64,000 nucleotides of DNA from Cudoniella acicularis (lineage: Eukaryota > Ascomycota > Leotiomycetes > Helotiales > Helotiaceae), in NCBI GenBank assembly GCA_013054445.1, contig JAAMPI010000052.1, forward strand, positions 1-64,000, read 5' to 3'. Of the stretch, positions 47,357-59,753 are shown one piece after another. How positions within the stretch are numbered: position 1 is the stretch's first letter; each line of letters starts with the position of its first letter. Position numbers and translations under genes: made by a program. The notes under the pieces were generated by a model that was not told the origin of the DNA, searched no databases, and saw nothing but the letters and a program-made list of their open reading frames with translations.

Positions 47357-48848
47357 GGTTTCAGAATAAGTCTAAAAACTCGATCTGAGTAGGCTTCTCC
47401 GCAACTCACGTTAACTCAGGGGATATACTACTTTCCACGACAATGCTTTGCATTCGAGTCCGTGGCCTTTCCTCGTGTGTGTGTGAACTGGCACACCAGG
47501 ATGAGATCTCAAAAAATGTGAGACCTTTGCATCCCATTTGTTCTCGGGTCTTGGGGACGTTCGCTTTGATATCAAAGCAGACATGACCCAATAAGTGCAC
47601 CAAGGAAGTGGCTTGGAGCTCTTGTTTCGACGATTCGTAACGTGTACCTTATGGAGCAGACCGTAGAAAGCAAGTCACAGAGCCGCCCTTTCCAAATCGA
47701 GTAAATATGTAGTGACTCGGTATACCTGCAGCAGGCTCGGCACAGGGATTCAGAAATTCCTCCTCTCTAGTAATAGTAGACACACGCCTGTATGGGAGAT
47801 ACGAGTGTGTACACGGGTGTGTCTGCAGCGGTACTGAATTGGAATGTATCTATTTACTTTTGCTCCAACCAAAATGCTTTTCCTTAGGGACAACCGGAAG
47901 TGGCGAAGAGAAGTAGTCGTGGTGGAAAGGTGAGTGAGTGGCTTGGTATCTGTCAGCATAGTTGTTCCTCTATATCCTAGAAATAAGAAATGCGTAGCAA
48001 AGCTTTCTGCCCAGTCTTGCGATTGAAATCGAGGTGGCTGGAAAGATTCTGATCTCTTTTTGTTGCACATCGCAGAGCTCGGGTCATAATATTTGATCAA
48101 CCGCTAACCTCACAAAATGTATGTTAAAATGTTCTTCGAGCCTCGATCAATTTTTGGCTTCAGATAATTTTCAGAAAGGTCGTCGTTGTTGAGATAGCAG
48201 GAGTGCGAAATATGTGCTGTTGCAGCCTTTGCTGCAGAGATTTATCGTGCGTGGAAATATTCGCGAGGCTGGGAAGTGAGTGGAGTTGAAGATGGATACT
48301 TGTGGAGCTTAAGGAGGAAAAGGTTCATTCAGGTATTATCCATATAAGAGTGAAACTTCCCCCCAATAACTTGGTTGTATTTGGTTATAAGTTTATAACA
48401 CTGTATCGCTTTGCGAGTACTTACTTACGGGAGAGGTCTTCGTTAGAAAAATTCTACAACTATTATTAGACTTACCCTGTGCTTGTACCTTCTCTTGTTT
48501 AATGTTTAGTTGAAAGGACAGTGAGTTCATTTTAATTTGCTAGACTTTAAAAATTAAACCTAGAATTTTAGAGTTTGAAGGTTATCTTGGAATTGGAAAT
48601 ATGAAATACACAACTCTCTCAACAAGGCATCCTTCAATCACTAAAAATCCTTAGAAAAGGATGTTTGCTCCAAGGCATTGGTCTGGCCGTTCGGGCCGGC
48701 TACCGGCAACTCTCTATACCCCGTAACGGGAATGCCCCCCCTGCACTTCCGGGCTGCCCCCACTTTCCACCCATAACTGCTCACGGTAGTACGAACTCTC
48801 TTCTTCGTTCTTACAACGGTTTACATATCGAACCCAATTTACATAGAA
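47357..48848. other. 1.5 kb intergenic region
   Basis: No gene is supported. An inverted repeat AGACACACGCCTGT (47778) and ACACGGGTGTGTCT (47811) could form a hairpin with a 19-nt loop. Pyrimidine-rich sequence before 48849 fits the SDR promoter. Confidence 0.5.
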
Positions 48849-49941
48849 ATGCCACCACTTCCCCCCAACGCCGTCATTCTCATCACAGCCTCTTCTGCTG
48901 GACTTGGCGCTGAAACTGCTCGGGCGTTTGCAGCGACGGGTGCGCGAGTAATTCTAAACTACAACTCAAACCAATCGAAAGCCGAGGCTGTCATTAAGGA
49001 ATTGGAAAGTCTGCAGCCTGAGACGTTAAAGAGTGATGGTGATGGTGGGAAGGAAAAGAGGTTTATTGCCATAAAAGCGGATGCGTCGAGGAGGGAGGAG
49101 ATAGGGTGGTTGGTGGAGGAAGGGGTGAAGAGGATGGGGAGGTTGGATTGCGTGGTTAGTAATCACGGGTGGTATGTTCGAGCTGACTTTATCTGTTTGC
49201 TTGTGTTGAATATCTCTGATTTTGTGTACCGTGTTTTATTTTGGTTGATTTCGAAGAAAAGTCGTTGTTTATTTTGAATTTGTGGTTAACTGAAGCGTAT
49301 AGGACGCGAATCCGGAACTTCCAAGATCTGGATGACAATCTCGAGGAGAGTGACTGGGATGTATGCTTTAACTTTAACGTAAAGTCGCACCTCTGGGCCT
49401 TTCATGCTGCCAAAAAGCATTTAGAAAAAACCGACGGGTCATTCATCACTACGGCATCTACTGCCGGAGTTATACCAAGTGGAAGCTCAATAGTAAGTAT
49501 ATATTTTGTTCAAGTTCTTTTGGGCACGAGATGAAGAGAGGGTTGACTTCGATAACAGGCATACTCCGTGACGAAAGCTGCGCAAATACATTTGGTGAAA
49601 GCGTTGGCTTCTATATCTGGTCCTCACATACGGGTTAATTCTGTTTCTCCGGGTCTTTTGCTCACAGTAAGTGCTATATTTCCAAACTGTGGAGGAGATG
49701 CTGATATTAAGTAGGAATGGGGCCTTCAATTCTCTCAAGCAGCGATCGACAGGACCATAGATAAGAGCGTTTTAAAGAGGATTGCAACGGTTGAGGTATG
49801 ATTTCATGCCAGGAAACCCTGAAAATTTCCGATTTACTGACATATTTTTAGGACTGTGCTAGACAGATAGTTTGCATTACCAATAACTCGTCACAGACAG
49901 GAACAAACACTGTTATTGATGGAGGTAGATTGATGGGATAG
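48849..49941 (+). CDS. Short-chain dehydrogenase/reductase
   Basis: Five exons: 48849-49171, 49303-49492, 49559-49666, 49715-49795 and 49852-49941, giving 263 residues, the classic SDR length. Motifs: TASSAGLGAETARAFAATGARV (cofactor-binding glycine motif, TGxxxGxG variant), CVVSNHGW (the NAG position reads NHG), TTASTAGVIPSG with the catalytic Ser, and AYSVTKAA with catalytic Tyr and Lys, then SGPHIRVNSVSPGLLLT. C-terminal TGTNTVIDGGRLMG is the usual SDR end. A soluble NAD(P)-dependent oxidoreductase; the substrate cannot be told. All introns are GT-AG. Confidence 0.88.
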
Positions 49942-50152
49942 GCTGAGATCAGATAGACAACAGTTCAGAAAGCTTTAAGTACGATAGAGTTGAGGAACAT
50001 GAGTCCTGAAAGAGTTGCCGCTTCTCTCATGCACGTATCAATTCAACTTGCAAACGCAACTTACTAGCTATCTTGAGATTTTCGAAGGGACGGTGATGTA
50101 TGAGAGATTTAAAGAGAGGATTGAGCTTGAGGAAGGTTGAAGTTGGAAGGCA

Positions 50153-50158
50153 CACGTG
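50153..50158. promoter_or_regulatory. E-box CACGTG upstream of first 2EXR gene
   Basis: CACGTG lies 70 bp before the start codon at 50228, in GGCACACGTGACTCG. Function is inferred only from position and recurrence in this window. Confidence 0.3.
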
Positions 50159-50227
50159 ACTCGCTTAGGTCTTGATCGGCCTAGACCTTCGTCTGGAAGT
50201 ACTCCTTCGTTCAAAAAACATTGCCAT

Positions 50228-51164
50228 ATGTCTTCTCAACACGTCGACGATTCGGTTTTTCATCTATTCCCCCGTTTTCCTCAAGAGCTGCAGGACCGAA
50301 TATGGCAGCAAGCAATTGAGTCGATTGGCCCTCGCGCAGTAGGATTCCAAGCATTGAGCAGATTCCGGGCGAACGAAGTACCAGTAGCAAATGTCTCGAG
50401 CAGCACAATTCCAAATGTCCTTCACGCTTGCCGAGATGCTCGAAATCTAGCATTGCAACGCTGGCAGCCCTCCTTCGCCACAGAGGACCCTGCTAAGATT
50501 TACTTTGATTTTCGGTTGGATACTCTTGTGTTTTTCGTCCACGATCCTGTACTTTCTTTCGAGGATCGTGTGCGTATTTCTTCCATATAATTCCTTTGTC
50601 GCGTTTCTCTCGTCACGGATGGCCTATCTGCCAGATGCAGTTGAATCTCTTCGTTAGTACTGATCGGAAATGTTATAGAACTACGAGTACTCCTTCACCG
50701 AAATCGACCTGTTCGTCGCGTATACCGAGGCGGCAGATCGAGAGCGTCTATCGAGAATCGCCATCGACTTTCAAATTGAATACGAAAGGGAGACTTTCAG
50801 AGACGGTGGACTTTTGGCCTCGATGCTACACGATGGTATACCCAATCTCAAGGAGATTGTTCTGCTTTGCATGGACCTCGATGACTGGGAATATGACCTC
50901 TCTGGCCGAGATCCTCGACGGCTTTCAGATCCCGCCAACACGGATATTGAATTCGTAGCTCTACAAGAGGGCGATATATTCAAGGAAGTACTGGAAGAGG
51001 AATATGGAGCATTCATCGACGAGTTCGAACGAGAAATACAACGGGCAGGTTGGAATCCCGAATTGAAATACATGAATTTCCGGAGAAAGGATCCAAACTT
51101 GAAGACAAAAAGCCTTCCTCTGAACGATGAACACCAGGAAGAGCACAGCTGCAGGCATATTTAG
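50228..51164 (+). CDS. 2EXR-domain protein, copy 1
   Basis: Two exons, 50228-50569 and 50679-51164, 275 residues. The N-terminus FPQELQDRIWQQAIESIGPRAV and VLHACRDARNLALQRWQPSF are the conserved 2EXR motif of ascomycetes, an F-box-like region of unknown function. It continues KIYFDFRLDTLVFF and ends MNFRRKDPNL. The donor GTGCGT (50570) was chosen because it alone keeps the frame. The same layout recurs in the two following genes, so this is a tandem family. No other domain seen. Ubiquitin-ligase adapter function is a guess based only on resemblance to F-box proteins. Confidence 0.75.
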
Positions 51165-51652
51165 AGGATATTCTTCTATAAATATCGTATTGAGTGTTTT
51201 AAATGCGATTTTCTTATCATTGGAATGGCATACTGCGAAAATGTCCATGTTATGGGATGACATGCATATTAACTAGTATGTTCGTATATATTTGTTCATT
51301 TTCTATGCAGCATTAGTTTGAAACAAACCCTGGAATTTGTCCATTTGGGCTATATCTTGTGTTGGCTTAGTTCTCACGAGCGATTCACTCCGAGTGGCTT
51401 CGCTATTCCGAATGCCTCTCCCAGTGTGACAGCGTACTCTCTGTTTCATTTTTGCCTGCACGAGTACCCCTCACCAAAGCTGTGCGAGGAGAGACACTTA
51501 TACGGTATTAAACGCGTTTTCGGAAACCAAACTGGTTTGGTTGGCTGTGCCGGTTACGGTGGCACAAGTACGCCGCGACCATTAAAATTCATCACGAGGC
51601 TTCCTTTTCTGTGAGCTTTTGCCTCACCTAAATTTTGTCAACAATCACGGCA
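51165..51652. other. Gap between 2EXR copies 1 and 2
   Basis: 488 bp with no supported gene, promoter of copy 2. Confidence 0.5.
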
Positions 51653-52486
51653 ATGTTTCTCCCTTTCAAACGCCTTCCCCAAGAGCTCCAGGACCGTATT
51701 TGGGTTGAGGCTGTCGCTTACTTTGAGCCGTCTAGTCTAACAGAGACGCGGGTCGTTGAAATAGTGAAGTCTTACGAGAGTAGCAACGACCCCAACTCTA
51801 CTCAAGTCTCATGGACATGCACTTCTAAATGTCCCGTTCCGGGGCTGCTCCATACCTGCCGTGATTCTCGTCATATAGCATTACGGCGATGGCGGCTCTC
51901 TTTCGCCAACTCACATGCTCTCGGGCGTATATATTTCGACTTCGCCAATGACGTTCTGGTATGTGTCTTCCTTTGACCATACCTAATTACATACTTTCAA
52001 TACTTACTATGATAGTGGCTGAATGGCCGAGCTCCTACCATAGAAGAGCTTGAAGAAAAGTTTGTCGGGAAAGATCGGATCTCCATCCAGAGGATCGCCA
52101 TTAATTCACGAACGCAATGGTTTTTAAGACGTACCTATTGCGATGGATGGGGCGATAGAAACCGTGGCAAGAGCTTAGCTATAGCAGTTCGACATCTCTT
52201 CCCTGGCCTAAAGTTGCTCATTATTATGGGATATGATTACACTGGTATAGATGAGAATGGAAAAAACAGACCGACAGATGATAATTCGAAAACCCCAATG
52301 GTCCGCTTGCTCCCACCTGGAAGGGAATCGCTAGATAATCATCAGATCTTGACTGGGCCACTTATGGCAGATTTCCAGAAGGCATATTGGTACAATAGTT
52401 TGGAGCCGCCTGATGTGCAGTATATGGATTACAAGAGGAGAGATCCAAATGGCGTGCAGCCAGAGATATATCGCCAACGGTATTGA
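51653..52486 (+). CDS. 2EXR-domain protein, copy 2
   Basis: Two exons, 51653-51958 and 52016-52486 (57-nt intron), 258 residues. It begins MFLPFKRLPQELQDRIWVEAV, then VPGLLHTCRDSRHIALRRWRLSFA and RIYFDFANDVL, then a second exon starting WLNGRAPTIEE. The layout and intron position match copy 1 after IYFDF. It ends YMDYKRRDPNG, similar to the YMNFRRKDPN of copy 1. No catalytic residues known for the family. Confidence 0.78.
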
Positions 52487-52922
52487 GAGTGAAGTCTATC
52501 TTGGGTTTTAGTTTTTTTTTTCGGAATAGAGCAATAAATCGACACTCTTTCTACTTTCCATCTTACCTTTTTTCAGTATCCGAGATCATAAGAACTCGTT
52601 TACACGTATGCTGAGTACAGAGCTCTAAGGTTACTTAATAATATATCACAAAAGCAAAATCACTCACCTTCGTTGAGAGGAAATTCAAGAGGGCATATTT
52701 CACAGGGTGAAAAAATATCATTTACTGCGATATTTGCGAGTGACTCTGGAAGAACCATTGGTGGATCAGTATTGAAATTTAGTATGCAATGCACAAATTT
52801 CATAAAGTTTCATAAAACACCACAACCAGCTCGTCATGCGGCTCAAGTCCGGGAGCTCCCCCAACCTCAGCTCTACAACCCCTCACCGTCTCCGGATGTT
52901 CACATCCCCACAAACTTTCAAC
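52487..52922. other. Gap between 2EXR copies 2 and 3
   Basis: 436 bp with a poly-T stretch near 52510. No gene seen. Confidence 0.5.
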
Positions 52923-53974
52923 ATGTCTACAACCACATTTCCCCACTTTAAGCGTCTCCCTCAAGAGATCCAAGACATTATCTGGGCGGAAGCTGTCAAC
53001 TCAGCCGCCCCTCGCATCGTAGAATTGTGGGACGGCTAGGACAAAAGGGGACCAGATTTGGAAATTCTGCGCAATGAGCAGGGACAGCTAATTCCCACCA
53101 CAGAACGTTCACTTCACCGTGTCCGATCCCAGGTCTCCTACACACCTGTCGCGAGTCTCGTCGACAAGCATTGAAGAGATGGAACTCTCCTTCGCACATA
53201 TCGGCTAGCCTGCGATAGTATTCTTTGACTTCTCTCAGGATACCCTTGTATGTGAAACCAACCCTTTCTTTCATACACCTGCGGTTTGTCACCGCTTTTC
53301 GCCAGATACTTAGTTCCTAATTTTATTGAGCAAGTTGTTCCCTCTCCACCCATACTGTTAGAAAGATTTCCGAGACGGAGAATGCTGACGTCCTGTTCTC
53401 ATTAGTGGCTTGGTCTAAGCTTTGTAGACCCCTTCAAATTCAAATCTCGAGTCGAAAAGGATGATCTACTCGCCTTGCAATATGTCGCTCTCAGCCCATG
53501 GCAAATTCACTATTACGACTAGAGTAGAGATAGCTGGGGGGAACGTCCAAAGTCGACGATTTTTCACGATACCTTCAAAAACGTTAAAATCATCACGTTA
53601 ATAGGTGATGACGTAAGCTGGCGTGTGGAGAAGCGTAATGGCAAAGGACAATCTAGGAGATATTTTCCTCCAACCGTGCCTCCACTTCCAAACCCGAAGG
53701 ATACCCTTATACGCGTTTATCCTGTCAAGACAAGCCCATCATCAGGGAACCAGCCTCAGAGATTCGCTTTTCGAATACTTGAAGGAATTGAGAGGGCGTA
53801 TGGGCACAAGAAATGGGATTTTCCTAAGATAATACGTGTGGATTACGATAAGGTCGATCCGTCCGAGGTGGATATGGAGACAGAACCAGAGCGGCAATTC
53901 ACATTTATCAGCACCCTCTTCCGCTATTTCGACTCTATTACTCCATACCAGCACTGTAATGACGTCAATAATTA
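52923..53974 (+). pseudogene. 2EXR-domain gene, copy 3, decayed
   Basis: Starts intact (FPHFKRLPQEIQDIIWAEAVNSAAP) but ends in TAG at 53037. Downstream homology resumes in another frame with PGLLHTCRESRRQALKRWN, then stops again. A second block begins WLGLSFVDPFK (same WL-start as exon 2 of copy 2), is interrupted by TAG at 53520, and continues open to 53974 with VDYDKVDPSEV near the end. Two stops and at least one shift make a functional product unlikely. The last 115 codons remain open and could be mistaken for a gene. Confidence 0.65.
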
Positions 53975-54779
53975 ACTCTCCCAATAGAGTTTCTCAGTGG
54001 TGATTTTGGTCTTAGCGAATTCGGAGGGAATTCTATTGCGGCCTGGCTCTCCTTTACTCGATCACCCTACAAACATTTCTTTTTGTTCGAAGAAATCTTT
54101 TAGATTTATTACTCTTCTTTTTTATACATGGAATTTAGATTGCACGGTTTAGACTCGGACAAATTTAGGGTTCAAACATGGGTTCTCAGGATAACCCGGA
54201 ACAGGTTGCAGGTCTTACCCGGATGGAATTTTTTCGGCAAACTTCGATTTCTTTTACATGTATCGGTGCCCGAAAATTACTGGATTTTCGTTTGTCAGAT
54301 TATATTTCTTCTCTCGGTTTTGATAATTGTCCGGGAACCCTCTTGGTAGTACTTCGATTAGTCAGTCTCATATAATGGAAGATAAGAGGTCCTCTAATGT
54401 AGCGTCGCCAAAAAGCAAGGTAATAGACATTCGACGCAGCGAATTCGAAGGGGGAAAGTCCGCGGGAAATGTGCTTGGGGTATATATACCCCCCTGCTAA
54501 TTCTTAATAAATCTGTTTGGTTCACTTGTCACTATTTAAACTTGAACGTTTTCTCTGAATATCAAAATCGCAAGAACTTGGCCCACTTTTTTGCCAAAGT
54601 TACACAAGCCGGAAACATCCCCGGCTCAACGGCCAACATCATCCCTTCCTGCAGCTTCCCCCCACTCTAAATTAGTCAACTGCACCCCTCACTTTTATTA
54701 CTCGTTGACTTCACACCTCACAACTCGATGTCAAACCCGAAACAAATTCATCGAACTCCTATACAGAAAAAATCACAAA
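53975..54779. other. Intergenic, no gene seen
   Basis: 805 bp with short unrelated open frames only. It includes the promoter of the GFA-family gene. Confidence 0.5.
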
Positions 54780-55396
54780 ATGGAAGGTACATGCAACTGC
54801 GGCGCCATCACAGTAAAAGTCAACGACTCGGAGCTCTTCACCAAACGCCGAGGACACATTTGTCACTGCGAGAACTGCAGGAAAACTGCAGGCTCAGGTA
54901 CTTTTCTCCATCTCTTTGCCTCTCAATAGGCTATCTACCTTTTTTTCCAGAAAATAAAAGAGTTGGGTTGGCTGACAAGTAAGAAAAAAGCATTCGGCAC
55001 TAACTTCCTTATCGAAAGCGAAAAAGTGCAAATCACCGGCGAGGAAAACCTAACTGAATATAAAGACTATAACACTTTGAGCGGGAATCCCGTATTGAGG
55101 TATTTTTGTAAGACTTGTGGGAGGTAAGTCTACTCTCTTCCTTCCCTTTTATTCCTAGAACTCCCGTCACGAACCAAGTCGTGTTCCGGAAAGGTGTAAA
55201 AGCTAAGCAGAAAATTAGCCCCATTAAGGCCATGACAGTAGCTCTAGGAAAGACGGTCCTGAAACTGGGCATTTTTGATAGGATCCCGCATCCTGAGTGG
55301 GAGAGTTTTGTGGCTAAGAAGCAGGAGTGGCTTACTCCACTAGAGGGGTGCACGCAGTTTAAGACCAAGTCTGGGGGTGAGAAGATGGAGGGTTGA
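54780..55396 (+). CDS. GFA/CENP-V-family zinc protein
   Basis: Three exons: 54780-54897, 54991-55123 and 55159-55396, 162 residues. Zinc-binding cysteines: GTCNCGAI, then HICHCENCRKTAGS, and YFCKTCGR. Intron 1 (54898-54990) joins GS to AFGTNFLIESEKVQITGEENL and intron 2 restores CGRTPVTNQ. The fold is the Mss4-like beta tent of glutathione-dependent formaldehyde-activating and CENP-V proteins. Fungi have many copies whose substrate is mostly unknown. Cytosolic, no signal peptide. The C-terminus HPEWESFVAKKQEW is typical of the fungal group. Confidence 0.85.
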
Positions 55397-56215
55397 GGAT
55401 TTTAGGGTGGTGGGGATGAGATGATCAGTGTGTCTGGAGTGGCTTAAGTGGATTGCAAATTGGATTTGGGAGTGCTGTTATGGTCGTGGAAGCTGAGATG
55501 AAAAGATGATTTGCATTGAATTTCATCCTGTCTTCTATGAAATACTCTTAACGATAAAAAGTTTAAAAGCTAAAAATGAACAATGCACCGAGGTATAAAA
55601 ATTTATAACAGTAATGGAAACCATTTTTGATGCCTCTATTACTTTCAGAGAATGAGACTTGATATCAGAGAGTGCTTCATATTGCGTCGTGAAGTCGGAA
55701 GAGCTGAACAGCAAACTCGCACTGGACATACAGAGGCAGATAAAAGGGAAGAAGTATTTGCGTATCAAAGGTATCTTACACAAACACGTATCTCTATCGC
55801 GACATGCTGAATACATCCATATCTTACACTCATACCGTGACGAATTGCCTCCTCTCACCACAATATCCTTCTTCTTTCTTCCTTGGGTATCTATGTTCAA
55901 AAATATCGGCACCAGGTCTGCGGCCCTTCTCTTTCCATGCCACCTTAGCGACTCGGGTACCCCATGGCAAAAAGTTCGTATGTAGCCATAATCTGTATCC
56001 CTTCCATTCCCGATATTCAATATAAATTCCTCCAAAATACTCTCACCACCACTTCCCCAATCCCTCCTCTTCAAAACTCCCATCCTCCCTCCTTACCTTA
56101 ACCGCATACCACAACGCGCCCCAAAACGGCGACCTATCCAAATCAGCACTTTATCTCCACCAAATTTCCCTTCCTCCCCACTCCCAAAAATATTGGATTA
56201 AAGAAGAGAGAGCAC
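55397..56215. other. Intergenic, convergent ends
   Basis: 0.8 kb between the GFA gene and the membrane protein gene. Open frames on both strands overlap each other and show no motif; none is supported. Confidence 0.5.
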
Positions 56216-56668
56216 TCACACAAAGGCACACAACCAAAGCAGCGTCCCAATCACACTACTGGCCTTAATAACCGGTATAACAACCGCCAAAAAAATAACC
56301 ACAAAAAACGCACTTTTCACAACCTGGAACCTATAGTATGTCGTGACGGTAAGGGCCTCCACCTTCAGCAGCCGTGCTTCGTAGATGATGCTTGTGAGCA
56401 CGGCGAAGTTGCCTAGGAAGATTGGGAGGGAGAGACTATTTCATGCGCATACAGTCAGAATGGTAGCTAAGGGGAAAGGGGGAAGGAGAATATACAAAGA
56501 TAATCCGCCGCTACCGAATGCGCCTAATAGCATTATGTAAAGGAATAGCCACCCTTCAAAGAACAGCGTCGTGCCAAATTGCAGTATCCAAAGAAGGGTG
56601 AGCAGGTAATCGTTCAGACGGGACGAACCGCCGTTGGTAAAGGACTCATCGCCGAGTCGGATGGGCAT
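56216..56668 (-). CDS. Small multi-pass membrane protein, unknown
   Basis: Two exons on the minus strand, 56668-56496 and 56435-56216 (60-nt intron), 130 residues. MPIRLGDESFTNGGSSRLND is followed by a long hydrophobic stretch LLTLLWILQFGTTLFFEGWL and at least two more helices (SAFFVVIFLAVVIPVIKA, VIGTLLWLCAFV). Four TM segments are likely. It fits a small ER or organelle membrane protein, but I do not recognise the family. The splice restores LSFLSLPIFLGNFAVLTSIIY. Upstream is a G-rich tract (56962-56996). Confidence 0.6.
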
Positions 56669-57206
56669 CTTGAGACTCCTTTCTTTTGCAGAAGAAAAAT
56701 AAAGATTTTGGAATGATACAAAGTGGTTGTAAAGAAAATAGCGAGCGTGGAGAAGTGAGGGACTTGGCTGTCGATATCGTGAAAGACGAGATGATGTTGG
56801 GTTGGTGCCTGGCTGCGAAATTAAAACTGAATCCTCAGCCCCGCGCCTCGCATGGGTGGCTTGCACTTTGCAGGGTTTCAACAGCGCGATCGTGAACCCC
56901 TGCTTTACGGATAGGTGGCCGAACTGTTTCGGAGCCATTTGATCGACAGATTTGGGAAAAAGGGGAGGGGGAGGGGGGACACGAATTTAAAGGGGGAATA
57001 TGTACCAGACTCGCTTAACGCAAAACGCCCCCTAAAACCTCCAAAAACCTAAAAGAAATATATGAAATCAAAGTGATGTTTTGCAAATAAACGCCATAAA
57101 TGAACCTTGTAGACACTATGAATTTTGTAAATGCGGGCTCTATATACCAAACGCCGCCCCAGATGCCCACCAGGCCCTTCCCATTCCAAAGAGGTCTGCC
57201 TGCCTA
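56669..57206. other. Intergenic with G-rich tract
   Basis: 538 bp between the membrane protein start and the RGP1 3' end. Four runs of four or more G lie at 56962-56996 on the plus strand, which could fold as a G-quadruplex. No gene. Confidence 0.5.
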
Positions 57207-59753
57207 TTATACAACAAGTCCATCTGCGGGAGCTTCATCTCGCTCCATATTCCCCGCCAAAGCGCCATACACCCTGATAGGAACCGCTATTTCAAAGCTC
57301 TCGCATTCTAGTACCTCTGCAGATGCGAGTACAACCCCTCTATCGTCCCTAGATATCTCTTCTAAAAGGTCTTCCTTGACAGGCATCACCTCGTTGTCTC
57401 CAAAACTGAGTTGAGGAGTAACAAATTCTATTCGTATGCGCCAATCCAGACTGACTCCGCTGGTGATGAACTCCGGTGTTGCTGAAATTGGGATCGTTGG
57501 GGAGAATACAATTCTTCTCGAGAAAAGTGTGGATTCTGAATGAGAAACGTGAACTTTCCTCGTCACTCGAAGTATGCTAGCTTCTGAACGCAACGCAATG
57601 GAATTATCGACCTTTTCGGATGTTTCCAATGCCATGTGAACAGCGTAAGAGGGTATTTCAGCGCCTGTGAAGTCAATCGCCGCTGTTATGGTCTCGCCTA
57701 ATCGATAAGCCGGTCTTGCAAGCATAATAACAGCAACTCGCTTCCCACTACGTGCAATTTCAAACCTGTTGGCGCTTTGCTGCGATTCTGTTGTTGTATT
57801 ACTTCGCAGGATAGCCATATCTATAGCATCCTTCGCGGTTGATGGCTCTTCAATCGACGACTGACGACGGTCCCGTCTCTTTTCTGTTGGGGATAATAAC
57901 CCGAGGCTCGAATTCTCCCGTGGCCTGGCGAGGAGCTCATCCACGTATGATAGGAAGTCATCCAATGTCGATTCATTAGGCTTTGATTTTGTCTTAACTT
58001 CGAGGTCTTTTGAAGATTCCGAATTTGAGCTGAGTGGAGTTTCAAGAACTTTAACGCGGGCTTGGTCTCGAAGAATGATATAGGGCGACATTAAATCGTG
58101 GCCTAAAAGCTCCCCATGGTTGTTCACGCTGCCCAAAATCCGAAATGGGACTTCAACGGACTTGACTTGCTGTTCTTTGGCACCGCCAGGCCTTTGAGTG
58201 CCGATAACGAGCTTATAAGAAATTTTGATGGCCTTGCCACGATGACTGGGCGGTAAACCTCGAGGAAGTTTGAAGGCATATTTGAAGCTCCTGCTTTCTC
58301 CAGGTGCCAATTTAAGGTCGACAAATAAAATAGATTGTGGAGTCGAAAGAAGCGGTATCGATCGGGAGCTTGCAATTCCTCGCATATCTTTGATGCTGCT
58401 GAGTTCACCACCTCCAAGAAGACCACCAATTGACTCCCCAATATTACCCCACCCAAACCCACGAAGAAGACCACTGTCTCTTTTAGTTTCAACGCCGATT
58501 ACACCACCACCTTGACCTCCAACGGCGCCTTTTCGTTTAACTTCTTCGAAAGGTGCTTGACTGATTAGAGATCCATCCAAAGTAAATGACCCGTGGATTT
58601 GGGCATAGCCCATCATTAAAGTCTCCGGGGGTCGATGGTGATTCACAGGAACTAAACTTGAAGGTTTTCTTAAATGACCTTGATACAGGGGTATCCGTCC
58701 AGATTGCTGAGGCACATATTCAGATGCCAGAGTTTCTGTCGAGTTATTGCTCAGGGAATAGAATTCGCCGCTACTTCGGGGTGTGCCTAACACACTGGAT
58801 GGTGAAATAACTCTGGCAGTGGCAGCCGGCGCTGCTTGATCGGACATTCCAGAAATTGACTCTCTAGATCTTGGAGAAAGTAACTGAGCATTATCCTGAA
58901 AATTGCGGTGTCCCCTTCCATTAAAATGGTCCAATGCTCTGTGATCTGCCGAGGGCAATGCGGTCGTTGGGAATTTGAAGCCATGTTCAAAGGTGTCGGA
59001 AGGTTTTCGACTCGTGGATGGAGATCCTGAAAGATTTGGCGTGCTCGGCGCTGTTTGTATACCCAACTGGCGTTTGGGGATTCTTTCAGGAAGATTATGC
59101 TCCTTGCCAACAGGTGAAAATGAAGATACTAAAAGAGGAGACGGTTGGGTGGTAGAGCGCTGACCCATTGGAGCTATCTAGATCAGAGAAAATCCCAAAA
59201 CTTGATGTACGTATAACATACCAGAAGGAGGACCACCATTGACACCATGTCTGCGGGGGACTATTTGCAGACTCGCCGAGCGACCATGGCCTTTTGATAT
59301 CCGCGGGCGCTCCGTTGTACTCCCGTTTGCACTTATATCCCCCACAACACTACTTTCAGGACCTCCAATAGATATGATGGAAACAGAACGTTTATGAGCC
59401 TTCCCTTCTTTCGGAGTGCTGACTGGGGGCCCATTCCAAGTCTCGGACGAAGGCTGTGATCGTCCTAAACCCGTAGGAACATTGAGGGAAAGAGTAGTTC
59501 GGTGGCCTCTGGTTGGCCGTGTGGCTCGAGGACTTGCGACAGAGCCATTCTTGGTCTGCGAGGGTGGTTTCCTATGCCTATCTCCTCCCGGCGTGAAGCC
59601 ATTCGCAGATGACGGATGTAACGATGATCGCGAAGGCGCAGGAGGGGTAGCAATATTTTTAAAGGTGATTTCGCATTCGACTTCCTCACCAGCAAAGACC
59701 GTCTGTTCTGTCCACTGTACGAAGACCCGGATGTTAGTCCATGGCGTAGACAT
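57207..59753 (-). CDS. RGP1: Rgp1, Ric1-Rgp1 Rab GEF subunit
   Basis: Two exons, 59753-59222 and 59173-57207 (48-nt intron using the second AG so that GGPPSG joins APMGQ), 832 residues. The arrestin-like N-terminus (NIRVFVQWTEQTVFAGEEVECEITFKN) and the C-terminal region (SRSFKYAFKLPRGLPPSHRGKAIKISYKL, VEVPFRILGSVNNHGE, VAVIMLARPAYRLGETITAAIDFTG) match Rgp1. With Ric1 it activates the Rab6 homologue Ypt6 for endosome-to-Golgi traffic. A long Ser/Pro/Thr-rich insert (about residues 60-250) is typical of filamentous fungi. ATG 59753 is used because the frame farther upstream opens on a non-ATG codon. Confidence 0.88.

Noticed and set aside
53625..53975. A 116-codon open frame as an independent gene
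   Set aside because: It is the open tail of the decayed third 2EXR copy and begins inside it without its own promoter or start context.
55535..56083. A 182-codon open frame on the minus strand
   Set aside because: Composition is not protein-like, it overlaps another frame on the opposite strand, and it starts near two supported genes without room for a promoter.
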